Below are positions 1 through 11,617 of a DNA stretch of 64,000 nucleotides, one piece after another (within the stretch, counting starts at the first letter, position 1; each line of letters begins with the position of its first letter). Under the pieces are notes generated by a model that was not told the DNA's origin, did not search any database, and saw nothing but the letters and a program-made list of their open reading frames with translations. The translations under genes were made by a program, and so were the position numbers. This DNA comes from Sambucus nigra (taxonomy: Eukaryota; Streptophyta; Magnoliopsida; Dipsacales; Adoxaceae), in assembly GCA_949130495.1 (NCBI GenBank), contig OX422218.1, forward strand, positions 40,432,651 to 40,496,650, read 5' to 3'.

Positions 1-1224
1 AAGGTTTCGCAGTGCAATCAAACCAAGTGAAAAGATCTCCACTATCACCAAAAACCTTGAAAATTTCCAAACACTAGATTCTAAAAATTACTGAGTTGAC
101 TAAGGTGTGGTTATGAGTGCGAGCAAACGAAGTGAAAAGATCTCCACTATCACCAAAAACCTTGAGAATAAACAAAACCCATTAATGATTGGTGCAAGGA
201 TATGATACTCAGCTTTATAAAAAAAATAATAATGTCTCTTAGACCGTAATGAGCATGATCAAAATTGATTCAGATGCATAATTATCGATTTTGGCTGGAC
301 CGACACCTATAAAGGGCCTTTTGGGGAAAAATGAGCTTAATCACAATGGATTCAGAGGCGCTAACCCTTTTTTTGGAGAAAGGGGCTTGATCTTGATGGA
401 TTTAGAGGCCTATTCAATTTGTGGAACATGCGTACATAGTACAAGATCATTTATTCAATGTAGGTCAAGTTCCCAAAAGTAAATGTTCTTTTTTAAATGA
501 GAAAACAAAAATATTTAGTGGATACCCATATTAGTTTCGTAAAAAATCTTGATTAAGACAATCACGTACTGGATAAAAAAAAACACAATGTGTACTCTTA
601 ATGACAAGAGTATCATTCAAAAACTTTGTTCCAATTTTATGTCAGATCACTCAACTCAAATGGGTCGGATTTGACAAATTAGAGTTTGATCCATCTGTTT
701 TTAAACACGTTCTCTTAACTGGCTATCAAAATGGTTTTCAAATAATTTGTCTTGGCAGTTAAAACAAGAATGGTGTTAAGAGTAATGATGACAAATAATG
801 GGAGACATCTCTGCAGTTTATTAACTAATGAGAACCTGAGATCAAGAACCTTAATACACAGTAGAAGCTTGTGCACTATTTCTGAACAAATTTCCCATTT
901 GCTTTCTTGATGCGGATCAATGAAGATTTGTCTTTGACCTGTGCAAGGTAAAGTCCACAGGTTGGGGCCATACTTGTTGCGGTCATCGTTTTTGCTTTCG
1001 AGATGCGTTGAACATGAGAAACTGTTAAATTTCCAGTACCAAATGATTTACTAACATCCACAATCAAACTAACCACGTGGTCCAGAAAGGAGCGGGCCTG
1101 AGAATGGATAAGTGGGTAACAAGAATAGGCAAAGTTTTGCAACTGGCAGACGGTAGCAATAAATGGTAACTACTGCCGCCGGAGAAACGGAATATCAGGA
1201 TTGGGATTACTCGTGAGAGCTTTA

Positions 1225-1238
1225 CCGCTATGATACCA
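1225..1238 (-). other. Primer-binding site of copia-derived element D
   Basis: On the minus strand the 14 bases next to the LTR read TGGTATCATAGCGG, one mismatch from the initiator-Met tRNA complement TGGTATCAGAGC typical of plant LTR retrotransposons. The same site lies at 43867-43880. Confidence 0.65.
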
Positions 1239-1508
1239 TGTACAATTTAATAACTCAATACTCAGTTTCTGTAACTATTCTTAGTATTTTATTGAAGTTA
1301 AGGTTCCCTTTATATAGCAGCAAACAAGCCCTACGGTTTACAAACTTAAAACAATATACGTGTTATAAAGAGTTGTTCCTACATAAAAGGAGAAAAACAG
1401 GGTAAGCCCTTTTTAATAGCACACGTGAATAACCTCGTGATGACTTTTTCTATTTGTTGTTAACTGTTTCCAACGTGGGGTTGTGCATGATATCTAATAT
1501 TCATAACA
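1239..1508 (-). repeat. 270 bp LTR of copia-derived element D
   Basis: The plus strand reads TGTACAATTT...TCATAACA, giving TG...CA ends. Near-identical 269-271 bp copies lie at 29556-29826, 39503-39772 and 43881-44149, and a shortened one at 42184-42428. The next bases are TTTAT and the 1.2 kb repeat, the same junction as in the other copies. Confidence 0.8.
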
Positions 1509-1623
1509 TTTATATCCACAAAATGATGCAAAACTTAAAAAAATAAAATAAAATAAAGCCCAAATGAAGTCGCCAGGCTCGCTATAGGGCGGTACATATA
1601 AACTTTCCCTTATGAAAAAACAA
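1509..1623. repeat. Start of 1.2 kb tandem repeat array 1, cut by the gypsy insertion
   Basis: This is the first 115 bases of a unit whose landmark is TCCACAAAATAATGCAAAAC followed by a GC-rich stretch and GGTACATATAAACTTTCCC. The unit resumes at 11618, after the gypsy element. The last five bases (AACAA, 1619-1623) are the gypsy target duplication. Confidence 0.85.
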
Positions 1624-4473
1624 TGTAATACCCCGTATTTTCTGTGATATTTATTTTTGGGATTAATTAATTAAATAAGAATTAATTGGGAATTAATCCG
1701 GATAAAATACTAGCGAGATGTGAGTTGGTATTTGACTATATTGAGTATATATGATGTTATATGAATATTGAATTATGAAATTTGTCGTGAGATTGATATA
1801 CGGCAATTTGGACATTTTATTGGGACGCGTGTGACAGTCGCGTCAGGATATAATTACTTTAATTATAAAAGTGAATTTAAATTCGATTAACCGTATGGTC
1901 ATTTTGAGTGCGCCAATGCGTCCGGAAGGTCGAGATAGTAAGAAAAGACTAGCCGGGGGTTTAGTTTGGGTCCCGGGGTATTTTTAGGCCATACCGGCAA
2001 CATAAAAGGTATTTTGGTAATTTGGTATTTTTGGAAATTAAAAGTGACGAAAATTAGTAAATTATATCTGATGTGGATTTGACCCACTAAGCCACTAATC
2101 AACCCATGTTAACCCAATAGTCTACGTAAGTTATTAGAATTAGGTTTCTAAATTATTTCCCCAAAATCAAACCCTAGCCACCATAGCCATTGGAGAAGAA
2201 AGCTTGGAGAGGGAGAGATAGAAAGGAATTCTGCAGAAAGAGAGAGGGAACTTCTTAAATTCGTCATCAAAATCAGAGATTGAATCAAGGCAAGTGGTTT
2301 AATTTCAATTAATTCAATGCTATGCTTTCCATGTTTAGGAATTTTTGAAATTGACCTTGGAAGATGATATAGACCCATAAATTGGAAGTTAAAAGCCATA
2401 AATTATGTTAGGTATTGCATGTAGTAATATTCTGGACGGATTAGGTGTTCAAAACAGAACCATTGATGATCTAAAAATGGATTTTTAAAAGAAGTTTATT
2501 GATGTTCTTGAATGAAGAAGAAATCTGGAATTTTGATGAAGTTTTGATCTAATCAAAGCCTTTGAATGATGAATTATGGGTTTTAGAATGTTAATACTGT
2601 TGTAGGATGATAGTATGATGATATTGTAACCTTGTCTTAGAGTTTCATGCTTCTAAATGGTGTTTTGGAACGAATTGGTAACTGCAAAACGAAGCAGTCC
2701 GTAACCATACCTGATACGTTCGATCGATCGATGTTCATCAGTCGATCGATCGACCACCATCGATCGATCGAAGGAAAAGGTCGATCGATCGACCTTCCCA
2801 GAATGAGTAAAGTTTTCCCTAATTTAATTTTTAATGGTGGTAACCGTCGGAAGATATTATTGGAGACCTTATGAATACCCTTAACATTAAGGAAGACCAG
2901 TAGGCATGATTATGATATTGGACCTTAATTAGAATTCAATTTGAGGAATTATTCTAGATTATTGAAATTCGATAAGTGAGATAATATTCGGGTTAATAGT
3001 GTAAATTTGTACAATTTGATGAAATGAGGTTTGGGGCAGAAGTAAGGACCTTAGAAATAAAGATGTTATATGTGGGAATAATAGGAGTGTAATACTCTAT
3101 ATGAGATACGCTTTAAGTATTAGAAACGACGACGTGAGATGTGTCGACAGTTTAACTTTAATATTATCAGGGGACTTAAAATATATGAATTTAGAATAAT
3201 GGTATAAGGATGTGGAGTATACCTTTATTAATGTTGAGATATCTAAGATGTGTGAATGCTTAGTATATGATTTTTATGTGTATGACATACCTACCATACT
3301 TGCTATCACGGGAGGTTTACGTTCGCTTAGGGCCTTCTAATCCTTGTGTGCCCGGATTTAGTTTGGTACATAGAGGACATAATTCAAGGAGAACGACTTA
3401 TTTGTGAGTTAATAAGCCCGCTGACTATGGAGCGTAGGTATGTACGTGACCATGGATATGTTGAATTATGTTCGCCTCCAATTATGTGTGTGGTGTTTAT
3501 TCCAACAATTCCTGAGAGATTCGGAATTTGTAATCCTTATGTACGTGATGTACCGGGATGGATAGCAGAGTATGTGTGCACCGCAGCTTAGCCTTTGGGT
3601 GCTCGTATTGTATATTTATGATGTGTATAATATACGGTTAAATGAAAAGGAATTTGCTATGATAAATTGTGTGTATATCTATTATCACGTTGAGAAAAGA
3701 TAAAAGGGGACTGAAATCAATAAATGGTTTTGTTAATAATTGGGAATCCGAGAATTATAGTAGAACTCTCTATTTTAATTGTTAAGATTGGAATTAAAAT
3801 GTGAACCGGGTAGAAGTGTTAGGAACTCTTTTGACTAGATAGTTATGAGTTAACACATGAATGGGCACAGGAACGTTAGGAGTGCACAGTTAGACGAGAG
3901 GTGAGTATTTCATGTGAGAGCACGTCCTAACATGTACTTTGTATTATTGTTTTAACTGTTATTAAACCACAAGGACACCATGCTTAGGATTCGCATTCAG
4001 GTGACGAGCTGTAGCTGTTTGTGGAAGTTACAGGACATTGATTATAGACGCTTCATCTATTTTGACTCTATACTCCGCATTTATCAGTTGTAGGGCATGT
4101 CGCCCATTCCTTTTAGACATTTCATTTATTTCAGTTATTCAGACTTTTGGTTTGTAATTATTCAGGATCCAGACTTGTTATTTTATTCTTCTGTTGTGGG
4201 ATTGTAGTGAGGAGTTTTCCTCCGGACTTCTATTTATTATTGTTGGTTATTTCATACTTAGTTATGGTGAATTGATTTATGTTTTCATTATTCTTTTATT
4301 GCATGTTAACCAGACTTAACTTAAAAATTTGGCAACTTACTTTTTAAATACTAGGTGGTTAGTAATTATTAAAATGTTTTCGACAGTGATGCTATTAACT
4401 GGAGCAACTTGGCATTTTGCATTAATTTAATAAAGGAGTAGCTACCCGGTATTTAATTAGTCGGGGCGTCACA
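1624..4473 (+). repeat. 5' LTR of the Tekay-like element
   Basis: 2,850 bp, starting TGTAATACCCCG and ending GGGCGTCACA. It lacks about 93 bp present in the 3' LTR (around 11020-11115), which explains nearly all the length difference. It carries a cluster of TCGATCGA tetramer runs at 2720-2800. Open frames inside it (such as 3346-3591) are conserved between the LTRs only because the LTRs are copies of each other. Confidence 0.93.
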
Positions 4474-4475
4474 CG

Positions 4476-4488
4476 TGGTATCAGAGCA
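4476..4488 (+). other. Primer-binding site of the Tekay-like element
   Basis: TGGTATCAGAGCA lies two bases after the 5' LTR and matches the 3' end of initiator-Met tRNA, the usual primer of plant gypsy and copia elements. It is not a tRNA gene. Confidence 0.9.
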
Positions 4489-4663
4489 TCAGGTTCTAGT
4501 GTCCTTTAGGATCTGTACGGCCTATTATGTTTCCGCTGACCTTTCTTTGATATAGAGCCCTAATACTAGGAATGTTGTATTAATCTCTATACTTTGGGAA
4601 TTCGTACTTTCGCGATTTGTTTATTTGAATGATGAACTCATCCAAATTTACTTAAATTTTCAG

Positions 4664-5371
4664 ATGGACCGTCAAGAAGAACTAGCTAAATCGGTTAAGG
4701 GAGTCAACGAACAAGATCGACTCACACCTCAAGTATCTCCAGAGAGAATATCAACCGCTGAGTTACCAGGTATCGTGGCACAAGCAGTTACCACTGCAGT
4801 TCTACAATACCAAGAACGCAGCATACAACTTAAAGGAGGCAAAAGACCTAGAGAGGTTAGCCAAATACATGTGACTAAAGCTGAAAAATGTGCGAAGACC
4901 CCGAAATTGCGACAACAAACTACCCAAGACCGAGTCAGTCCTTATCAACAACGTGGTATGATGAAGCAATTTCGAAAGGGGAATAAGGTCCCTAGTCAGC
5001 AAGGTCGACACCGTCAACAGCAGGGTCAGAAGGGGAGTAACTTCAAAGGCCGATGTTTCGTGTGTGGCAAGCATGGCCATAAACGCCAGGATTGTCCTGA
5101 TAGGGGCAGGACCCCACAGCAACAGGGTGTTCGACAGGAGTTACAGAGGCCTATGTTTCCCGCCGCCCTCCCAGCACCAGCTCAAGTACTAGCCCTAACA
5201 ACTTTTCTTGTAGCTCCAGTGCAGCAGGGGCAGTTACAGTACAAACATATCTATAATATCAACCAGGCAGCCGCCCCACAGGCACCACCCGTGATTTGGG
5301 GTACGTTTTCTATCCACGAGACTTTTGGGTTGAACTTTATTTGTTACTGGGATAACTCAATTGTTTTATAA
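4664..5371 (+). pseudogene. gag remnant with CCHC zinc knuckle
   Basis: The first in-frame ATG (4664) begins MDRQEELAKSV and the frame ends at TAA 5369-5371 (235 codons). A nucleocapsid knuckle CFVCGKHGHKRQDC (5054-5095, CX2CX4HX4C) follows a basic, glutamine-rich stretch. The central capsid domain (Retrotrans_gag) that usually fills some 200 residues before the knuckle is absent: the N-terminal leader runs almost straight into the basic nucleocapsid region. This indicates an internal deletion. The last ~20 residues are in a disrupted protease region. A gag lacking its capsid core is not expected to assemble. Confidence 0.85.
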
Positions 5372-5700
5372 TTACATATTTTATGCGAAGACCTTAGGGT
5401 TATTAACCACAGTATTGAGCACGACAACGTAGGTAGACTCACCACTGGGGAAATGGTTCATTTTTATATATGCCGGGGAGTGGGAGTAGAGATTGGTAGA
5501 TAGTTATTACCTGCAGATATGTTAGTATTAGAGATGACCGCATATGATGCCATTATTGGTATGGATTGACTTGTTGCGTACCGAGCCAAAATTTACTGTT
5601 TCAGTAGGAGTATTATCTTTACCATTCCCGAGGAGGAGATGTTTTTGGGTGGTAATGCCTCGTCCCGAGGGAGGATCGCCCACTCATTTGTACTACATAG
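5372..5700 (+). pseudogene. Degraded aspartic protease region of gypsy pol
   Basis: Fragments typical of the end of the protease domain (YDAIIGMD followed by LVAYRAKI) are readable near 5540-5590, with a TGA where the family has tryptophan (5568-5570). The catalytic DSGA-type motif expected just upstream cannot be read in any frame. At least one frameshift, near 5690, separates this part from the reverse transcriptase frame. Confidence 0.7.
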
Positions 5701-7085
5701 AGGGGGATACCTCTAAGGAGGTTGTGATTCCTTTATATTCGATCCCGGTTGTCAGAGAGTTTGCCGATGTATTTCAGGATATACCTGGATTACTCCCCAG
5801 TCGAGAAAAAGACTTTGTCATAAACTTACTACCAGATACGAGACCTATAACACGCGCACCGTACTGTATAGCTCCGGCAGAGATGCGAGAGCTACGCGAT
5901 CAGATTGAGCAGTTATTGGGTCAGGGGTTTATACGGAGGATTACTTCGCCGTGGGGTGCCCCTGTATTGTTCGTGAAAAAGAGAGATGGTTCACTGAGAT
6001 TGTGTGTGGACTACCGAGAATTGAACAAGATCACGATACGGAATATATATTCGTTGCCTCAAATCGATGACCTATTCGACCAGTTGAGAGGAGCTTCCTT
6101 CTTCTCGAAGATTGATTTGCACTCGGGATACCATCAGTTGCGTATCCGGGAAGAGGACGTCTCGAAGACTGCGTTCTTATCGAGATATGGTTCTTATGAG
6201 TTTCGGGTTATACCTTTTGGTTTGACCAATGCTCCAGCCATGTTTATGGACTTGATGAATAGGGTGTTCAGGGATTTCGTGGATCAGTTTGTCATTATCT
6301 TCATTAATGATATTCTGGGTTAGTCCCAGACAGAGGAGGAGCACGCCGAGCACTTGAGGCAAGTTTTGCAGACACTGCGCCAGAATGAGTTGTATGCAAA
6401 ATATGAGAAGTGCAGGTTTTGGCTGAAGGAGGTTCAGTTTTTGGGGCATATTATTTCCGACCGGGGAATATCGGTTGATCCGGGGACGGTATCCGCGGTG
6501 AGGGAGTGGGGACAGCCCACGACACCGACGGAGATTCGTAGTTTCTTGGGCCTAGCAGGATACTACAGGAGGTTCATTCGATGATTCTCGAAGATAGCGG
6601 GCCCTTTGACACATCTGACTCGTAAAGGTGTGCCATTCATCTGGAGTGATGCCTGTCAGTTGGCATTTGATGAGTTGAAGGATAAGTTGACCTCAGCACC
6701 TGTATTAGCATTGTCGAGACCGGGAGTTGAGTATCTAGTTTACACTGATGCGTCCTTGCAAGGACTGGGAGGTGTATTGCAGCAGGAGAGTCAGGCCATA
6801 GCTTATGCTTCCCGTAAGCTAAAGCCTCACGAGAAGAATTACCCCACTCATGACTTGGAGTTGTCAGCAGTGGTATTTGCCCTTCGGATTTGGAGACATT
6901 ATCATTTGGGGGAAAAGTTTCGATTATTCACAGACCACAAGTCCCTACAGTACCTATTCACGCAGAAGGAGTTGAATATGCGGCAACGAAGGTGGCTTGA
7001 GTTTGTGAAGGATTATCAGTTTGATATCCAGTATCACCCGGGGAAGGCTAACATGGTAGCAGACGCGTTGAGCCGTAGGCCAGCA
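5700..7085 (+). pseudogene. Reverse transcriptase and RNase H of the Tekay-like element, inactivated
   Basis: One frame holds the RT core: [16 protein letters not shown], the LCVDYRELN segment, [12 protein letters not shown] and the palm motif. The palm motif reads FINDIL where the family has an FxDD core, so one of the two catalytic aspartates is asparagine (codon 6306-6308). A TAG follows at 6321-6323 and a TGA at 6582-6584; the frame resumes after each. RNase H follows with [23 protein letters not shown] and ADALSRRP, its acidic residues visible. RT is dead by both substitution and truncation; the RNase H sequence itself looks well preserved. Confidence 0.92.
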
Positions 7086-8450
7086 GATGAAGTGGCAGGG
7101 GTGTGGAAGGCCAAGTGGAAGGAATTGGGACACCAGGATGCAGTGGCCCGATCATTCATATCTGTGATGACTGTTACACCGCAGATTGTCACGAAGGTGG
7201 TAAGGGCACAGGCAAATGACTCGTTCTGTCAAGAGCAGATAGTTCGATTATTGGCAGAGGGAGCTGAATCCTATATCGTTAGCTCAGACGAGGGATTACG
7301 CTTCAATGGGAGATTGGTAATTCCGGAAGGGGAGGATTTGCGGCACGAGGTGATGGCAGAGTCGCACGACTCACGATTCGCGGTACATCCCGGTGGTGAC
7401 AAAATGTACCAAGACATGAGACGTCAGTATTGGTGGAGTGGGATGAAGAGGGATATTGCCGATTTTGTTTCTAAATGCGCCACTTGTCAGCTAGTAAAAG
7501 TGGATCATCAGAGACCGGCAGGACTACTACAGACGTTAGAGGTCCCGATGTGGATGTGGGAGAGCATCTCTATGGACTTTATCACGGCGTTGCCTAAGTC
7601 ACAGAGAGGTAACGACTCCATTTGGGTAATTGTGGACAGGTTGACCAAAGTCGCTCATTTTCTACCCGTAAGGACAGACTACACTGCGGGACAGTATGCC
7701 CAGCTCTTTATTGCAGAGATAGTGAGACTTCATGGTGTGCCCCTAAATATCGTGTCTAACCGAGACAAGATATTTATTTCACGGTTTTGGGAGAGTTTTT
7801 CAGGAGGCCATGGGCACGGAATTGCGGTTGAGTACGACATATCACCCGCAGACCGATGGGCAAACTGAGCGTACAAATCAGATGTTGGAGTGAATGCTAC
7901 GGATGAGTATAATTGATTTTGGGGGTGGATGGGAGCAGTATCTTCCACGGGTGGAGTTTTCTTACAACAACTCCTACCAGTTCACTATTGGCATGGCTCC
8001 ATTCGAGGCGTTATACGGTAGACCTTGTCGTTCCCCTTCTTGTTGGTTGGAGGTGGGGGGACAACAAACTACTTGGGCCGGAAGTGATTCAGGATACTTC
8101 GGCGAGGATAGAATTGATTCGGAGTCGCATTCGGGTAGCTCAGGATCGGCAAAAGAGCTACGCTGATGCGAAGAGGTTCTTCAGGGAGTTCCAAGTGGGG
8201 GACCAGGTTTTGCTCAGAGTATCTCGTACGAAGGGGATTATGCATTTCGGGAAGATAGGGAAGTTGGCACCAAGATATGTGGGACCATTTCCTATTATTG
8301 AGCGGATCGGACCGGTTGCGTATAGACTTGGGTTACCGGAGCATTTGCATCGGATTCACGATGTGTTTCATATTTCCTCGCTAAGGAAATACCTTAGAGA
8401 TAATTTGGCTCATTCTCACATTGCTGTGGAGGACATCGATCTCCAGCCGG
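7086..8450 (+). pseudogene. Integrase of the Tekay-like element, frameshifted
   Basis: The N-terminal HHCC zinc module is visible ([11 protein letters not shown] and CATCQ) and the catalytic core begins with [11 protein letters not shown]. The second catalytic aspartate, normally in the SDRD motif, is asparagine (SNRD, codon 7758-7760). A frameshift near 7795 moves the rest of the core, including [10 protein letters not shown], to another frame. A TGA follows in the LE*ML segment near 7891, with another shift near 8050. The C-terminal part (LRKYL, HIHDVFHISSL-like) then reads through in one frame. The protein cannot be made in full and lacks a key acidic residue. Confidence 0.9.
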
Positions 8451-8458
8451 ATAGCTCC

Positions 8459-8617
8459 TATGAGGAGGGTCCGATTGCTATTCTAGACCGAAGTGAGCGG
8501 AAACTCTGGTCAAAGATAGTTCCGTTAGTGCGTGTTCAGTGGCGACATCATAATGTCGAGGAGTCCACATGGGAGCGCGAGGATGAGATGCGTGAACGTT
8601 ATCCAGAGTTATTCTTA
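8459..8617 (+). pseudogene. C-terminal chromodomain-like segment of gypsy integrase
   Basis: The last part of the pol frame reads EGPIAILDRSERKLWSKIVP, then VRVQWRHH and EESTWEREDEM, the pattern of the chromodomain-like tail of plant chromoviruses (aromatic strand, VQW strand, ESTWE helix start). In such elements this tail is thought to direct integration to chromatin. The frame continues past the usual end and stops inside the 3' LTR at 8698. Confidence 0.82.
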
Positions 8618-8662
8618 CCAGGTACGTTCCAGTTCCGAATTTCGGGACGAAATTCAGTTATT

Positions 8663-8674
8663 AGGAGGGGAGTA
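8663..8674 (+). other. Polypurine tract of the Tekay-like element
   Basis: AGGAGGGGAGTA lies directly before the 3' LTR and is the expected plus-strand primer. Confidence 0.8.
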
Positions 8675-11617
8675 TGTAATACCCCGTATTTTCTGTGATA
8701 TTTATTTTTGGGATTAATTAATTAAATAAGAATTAATTGGGAATTAATCCGGATAAAATACTAGCGAGATGTGAGCTGGTATTTGACTATATTGAGTATA
8801 TATGATGTTATATGATTATTGAATTATGAAATTTGTCGTGAGATTGATATACGGCAATTTGGACATTTTATTGGGACGCGTGTGACAGTCGCGTCAGGAT
8901 ATAATTACTTTAATTATAAAAGTGAATTTAAATTCTATTAACCGTATGGTCATTTTGAGTGCGCCAACGCGTCCGGAAGGGTCGAGATAGTCAGAAAACA
9001 CTAGCCGGGGGTTTAGTTTGGGTCCCGGGGTATTTTTAGGCCATACCGGCAACATAAAGGGTATTTTGGTAATTTGGTATTTTTGGAAATTAAAAGTGAC
9101 GAAAATTAGTAAATTATATCTGATGTGGATTTGACCCACTAAGCCACTAATCAACCCATGTTAACCCAATAGGCTACGTAAGTTATTAGAATTAGGTTTC
9201 TAAATTATTTCCCCAAAATCAAACCCTAGCCACCATAGCCATTGGAGAAGAAAGCTTGGAGAGGGAGATATAGAAAGGAATTCTGCAGAAAGAGAGAGGG
9301 AACTTCTTAAATTCGTCATCAAAATCAGAGATTGAATCAAGGCAAGTGGTTTAATTTCAATTAATTCAATGCTATGCTTTCCATGTTTAGGAATTTTCGA
9401 AATTGACCTTGGAAGATGATATAGACCCATAAATTGGAAGTTAAAAGCCGTAAATTATGTTAGGTATTGCATGTAGTAATATTCTGGACGGATTAGGTGT
9501 TCAAAACAGAACCATTGATGATCTAAAAATGGATTTTTAAAAGAAGTTTATTGATGTTCTTGAATGAAGAAGAAATCTGGAATTTTGATGAAGTTTTGAT
9601 CTAATCAAAGCCTTTGAATGATGAATTATGGGTTTTAGAATGTTAATACTGTTGTAGGATGATAGTATGATGATATTGTAACCTTGTCTTAGAGTTTCAT
9701 GCTTGTAAATGGTATTTTGGAACGAATTCATAACTGCAAAACGAAGCAGTCCGTAACCATACCTGATACGTTAGATCGATCGATGTTCATCAGTCGATCG
9801 ATCGACCACCATCGATCGATCGAAGGAAAAGGTCGATCGATTGACCTTCCCAGAATGAGTAAAGTTTTCCCTAATTTAATTTTTAATGGTGGTAACCCTC
9901 GGAAGATATTATTGGAGACCTTATGAATACCCTTAACCTTAAGGAAGACCAGTAGGCAGGATTATGATATTGGACCTTAATTAGAATTCAATTTGAGGAA
10001 TTATTCTAGATTATTGAAATTCGATAAGTGAGATAATATTTGGGTTAATAGTGTAAATTTGTACAATTTGATGAAATGAGGTTTGGGGCAGAAGTAAGGA
10101 CCTTAGAAATAAAGATGTTATATGTGGGAATAATAGGAGCGTAATACTCTATATGAGATAGGCTTTAAGTATTAGAAACGACGACGTGAGACGTGTCGAC
10201 AGTTTAACTCTAATATTATCAGGGGACTTAAAATATATGAATTTAGAATAATTGTATAAGGATGTAGAGTATACCTTTATTAATGTTGAGATATCTAAGA
10301 TGTGTGAATGCTTAGTATATGATTTTTATGTGTATGACATACCTACCATACTTGCTATCACGGGAGGTTTACGTTCGCTTAGGGCCTTCTAATCCTTGTG
10401 TGCCCGGATTTAGTTTGGTACCTAGAGGACATAGTTCAAGGAGAACGACTTATTTGTGAGTTAATAAGCCTGCTGACTATGGAGCGTAGGTATCTACGTG
10501 ACCATGGATATGTTGAATTATGTTCGCCTCCAATTGTGTGTGTGGTGTTTATTCCTGCAATTCCTGAGAGATTCGGAATTTGTAATCCTTATGTACGTGA
10601 TGTACCGGGATGGATAGCAGAGTATGTGGGCACCGCAGCTTAGCCTTTGGGTGCTCGTATTGTATATTTATAATGTGTATAATATACGGTTAAATGAAAA
10701 GGAATTTGCTATGATAAATTGTGTGTATATCTATTATCACGTTGAGAAAAGATAAAAGGGGACTGAAATCAATAAATGGTTTTGTTAATAATTGGGAATC
10801 CGAAGAATTATAGTAGAACTCTCTATTTTAATTGTTAGGATTGGAATTAAAATGTGAACCGGGTAGAAGTGTTAGGAACTCTTTTGACTAGATAGTTATG
10901 AGTTAACACATGAATGGGTACAGGAACGTTAGGAGTCCACAGTTAGACGAGAGGTGAGTATTTCATTTGAGAGCACGTCCTAACATGTACTTTGTATTAT
11001 TGTTTTAACTGTTATTAAAACACTTGCAGTTTTTAAAATGATTTCCACTTTCGGGCTCTGACCCATTTGCTTTCAAATCTATTTTTGTAAAAACCATTTT
11101 AGGTGCCCAGCCACAAGGACACCATGCTTAGGATTCGCATTCAGGTGACGAGCTGTAGCTGTTTGTGGAAGTTACAGGACATTGATTATAGATGCTTCAT
11201 CTATTTTGACTCTATACTCCGCATTTATCAGTTGTAGGGCATGTCGCCCATTCCTTTTAGACATTTCATTTATTTCAGTTATTCAGACTTTTGGTTTGTA
11301 ATTATTTAGGATCCAGACTTGTTATTTTATTCTTCTGTTGTGGGATTGTAGTGAGGAGTTTTCCTCCGGACTTCTATTTATTATTGTTGGTTATTTCATA
11401 CTTAGTTATGGTGAATTGATTTATGTTTTCATTATTCTTTTATTGCATGTTAACCAGACTTAACTTAAAAATTTGGCAACTTACTTTTTAAATACTAGGT
11501 GGTTAGTAATTATTAAAATGTTTTCGACAGTGATGCTATTAACTGGACCAACTTGGCATTTTGCATTAATTTAATAAAGGAGTAGCTACCCGTTAATTAA
11601 TTAGTCGGGGTGTCACA
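8675..11617 (+). repeat. 3' LTR of the Tekay-like element
   Basis: 2,943 bp, the longer of the two LTRs. It retains a ~93 bp segment at about 11020-11115 that the 5' LTR has lost. The TCGATCGA cluster recurs at 9772-9845. It ends GGGTGTCACA before the target duplication AACAA. Confidence 0.93.

Larger units (their letters stand above)
1..1508 (-). mobile_element. Partial copia-derived non-autonomous LTR element (copy D)
   Basis: This is the right-hand part of an element seen complete at 42184-44149. Read on the minus strand it starts with an LTR (1508 to 1239), a primer-binding site and about 1.2 kb of internal sequence that leaves the window at base 1. The internal region has only short broken frames. 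The minus frame at 876-1142 recurs at 39140-39406 and 43401-43784 but matches no family I recognise. The Ty1/copia assignment comes from the PBS and from the decayed RNase H end seen in copy C. Confidence 0.7.
1624..11617 (+). mobile_element. Ty3/gypsy chromovirus, Tekay/Del-like, complete in structure but coding-defective
   Basis: A 9,994 bp LTR retrotransposon, inserted in a 1.2 kb tandem repeat and flanked by the 5 bp duplication AACAA (1619-1623 and 11618-11622). In order it has a 5' LTR (1624-4473), an initiator-Met PBS, a gag remnant with one CCHC knuckle, a protease remnant, reverse transcriptase, RNase H, integrase, a C-terminal chromodomain-like segment, a polypurine tract and a 3' LTR (8675-11617). 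The order RT-RH-IN with a chromodomain and the TGTAATACCCCG start fit the Tekay (Del) lineage. The LTRs are very similar (about two mismatches in the first 160 bp by eye), so insertion is fairly recent. Stops, frameshifts and lost catalytic residues make the coding part non-functional. Confidence 0.93.

Noticed and set aside
876..1142. Possible copia gag in the minus frame repeated at 39140 and 43401
   Set aside because: It lies where gag would start, but has no CCHC knuckle or recognisable gag motif and differs in frame between copies. Left as unidentified element interior.
2647..3591. Frames in the gypsy LTRs (RSIDHHRSIEG type, and 3346-3591) repeated at 9699-10643
   Set aside because: They recur only because the LTRs are copies of each other. 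There is no start context or protein similarity, and GATC runs cause the RSID-like repeats.
4476..4488. tRNA gene
   Set aside because: The match to initiator-Met tRNA is only its 3' end complement, next to an LTR: a primer-binding site.
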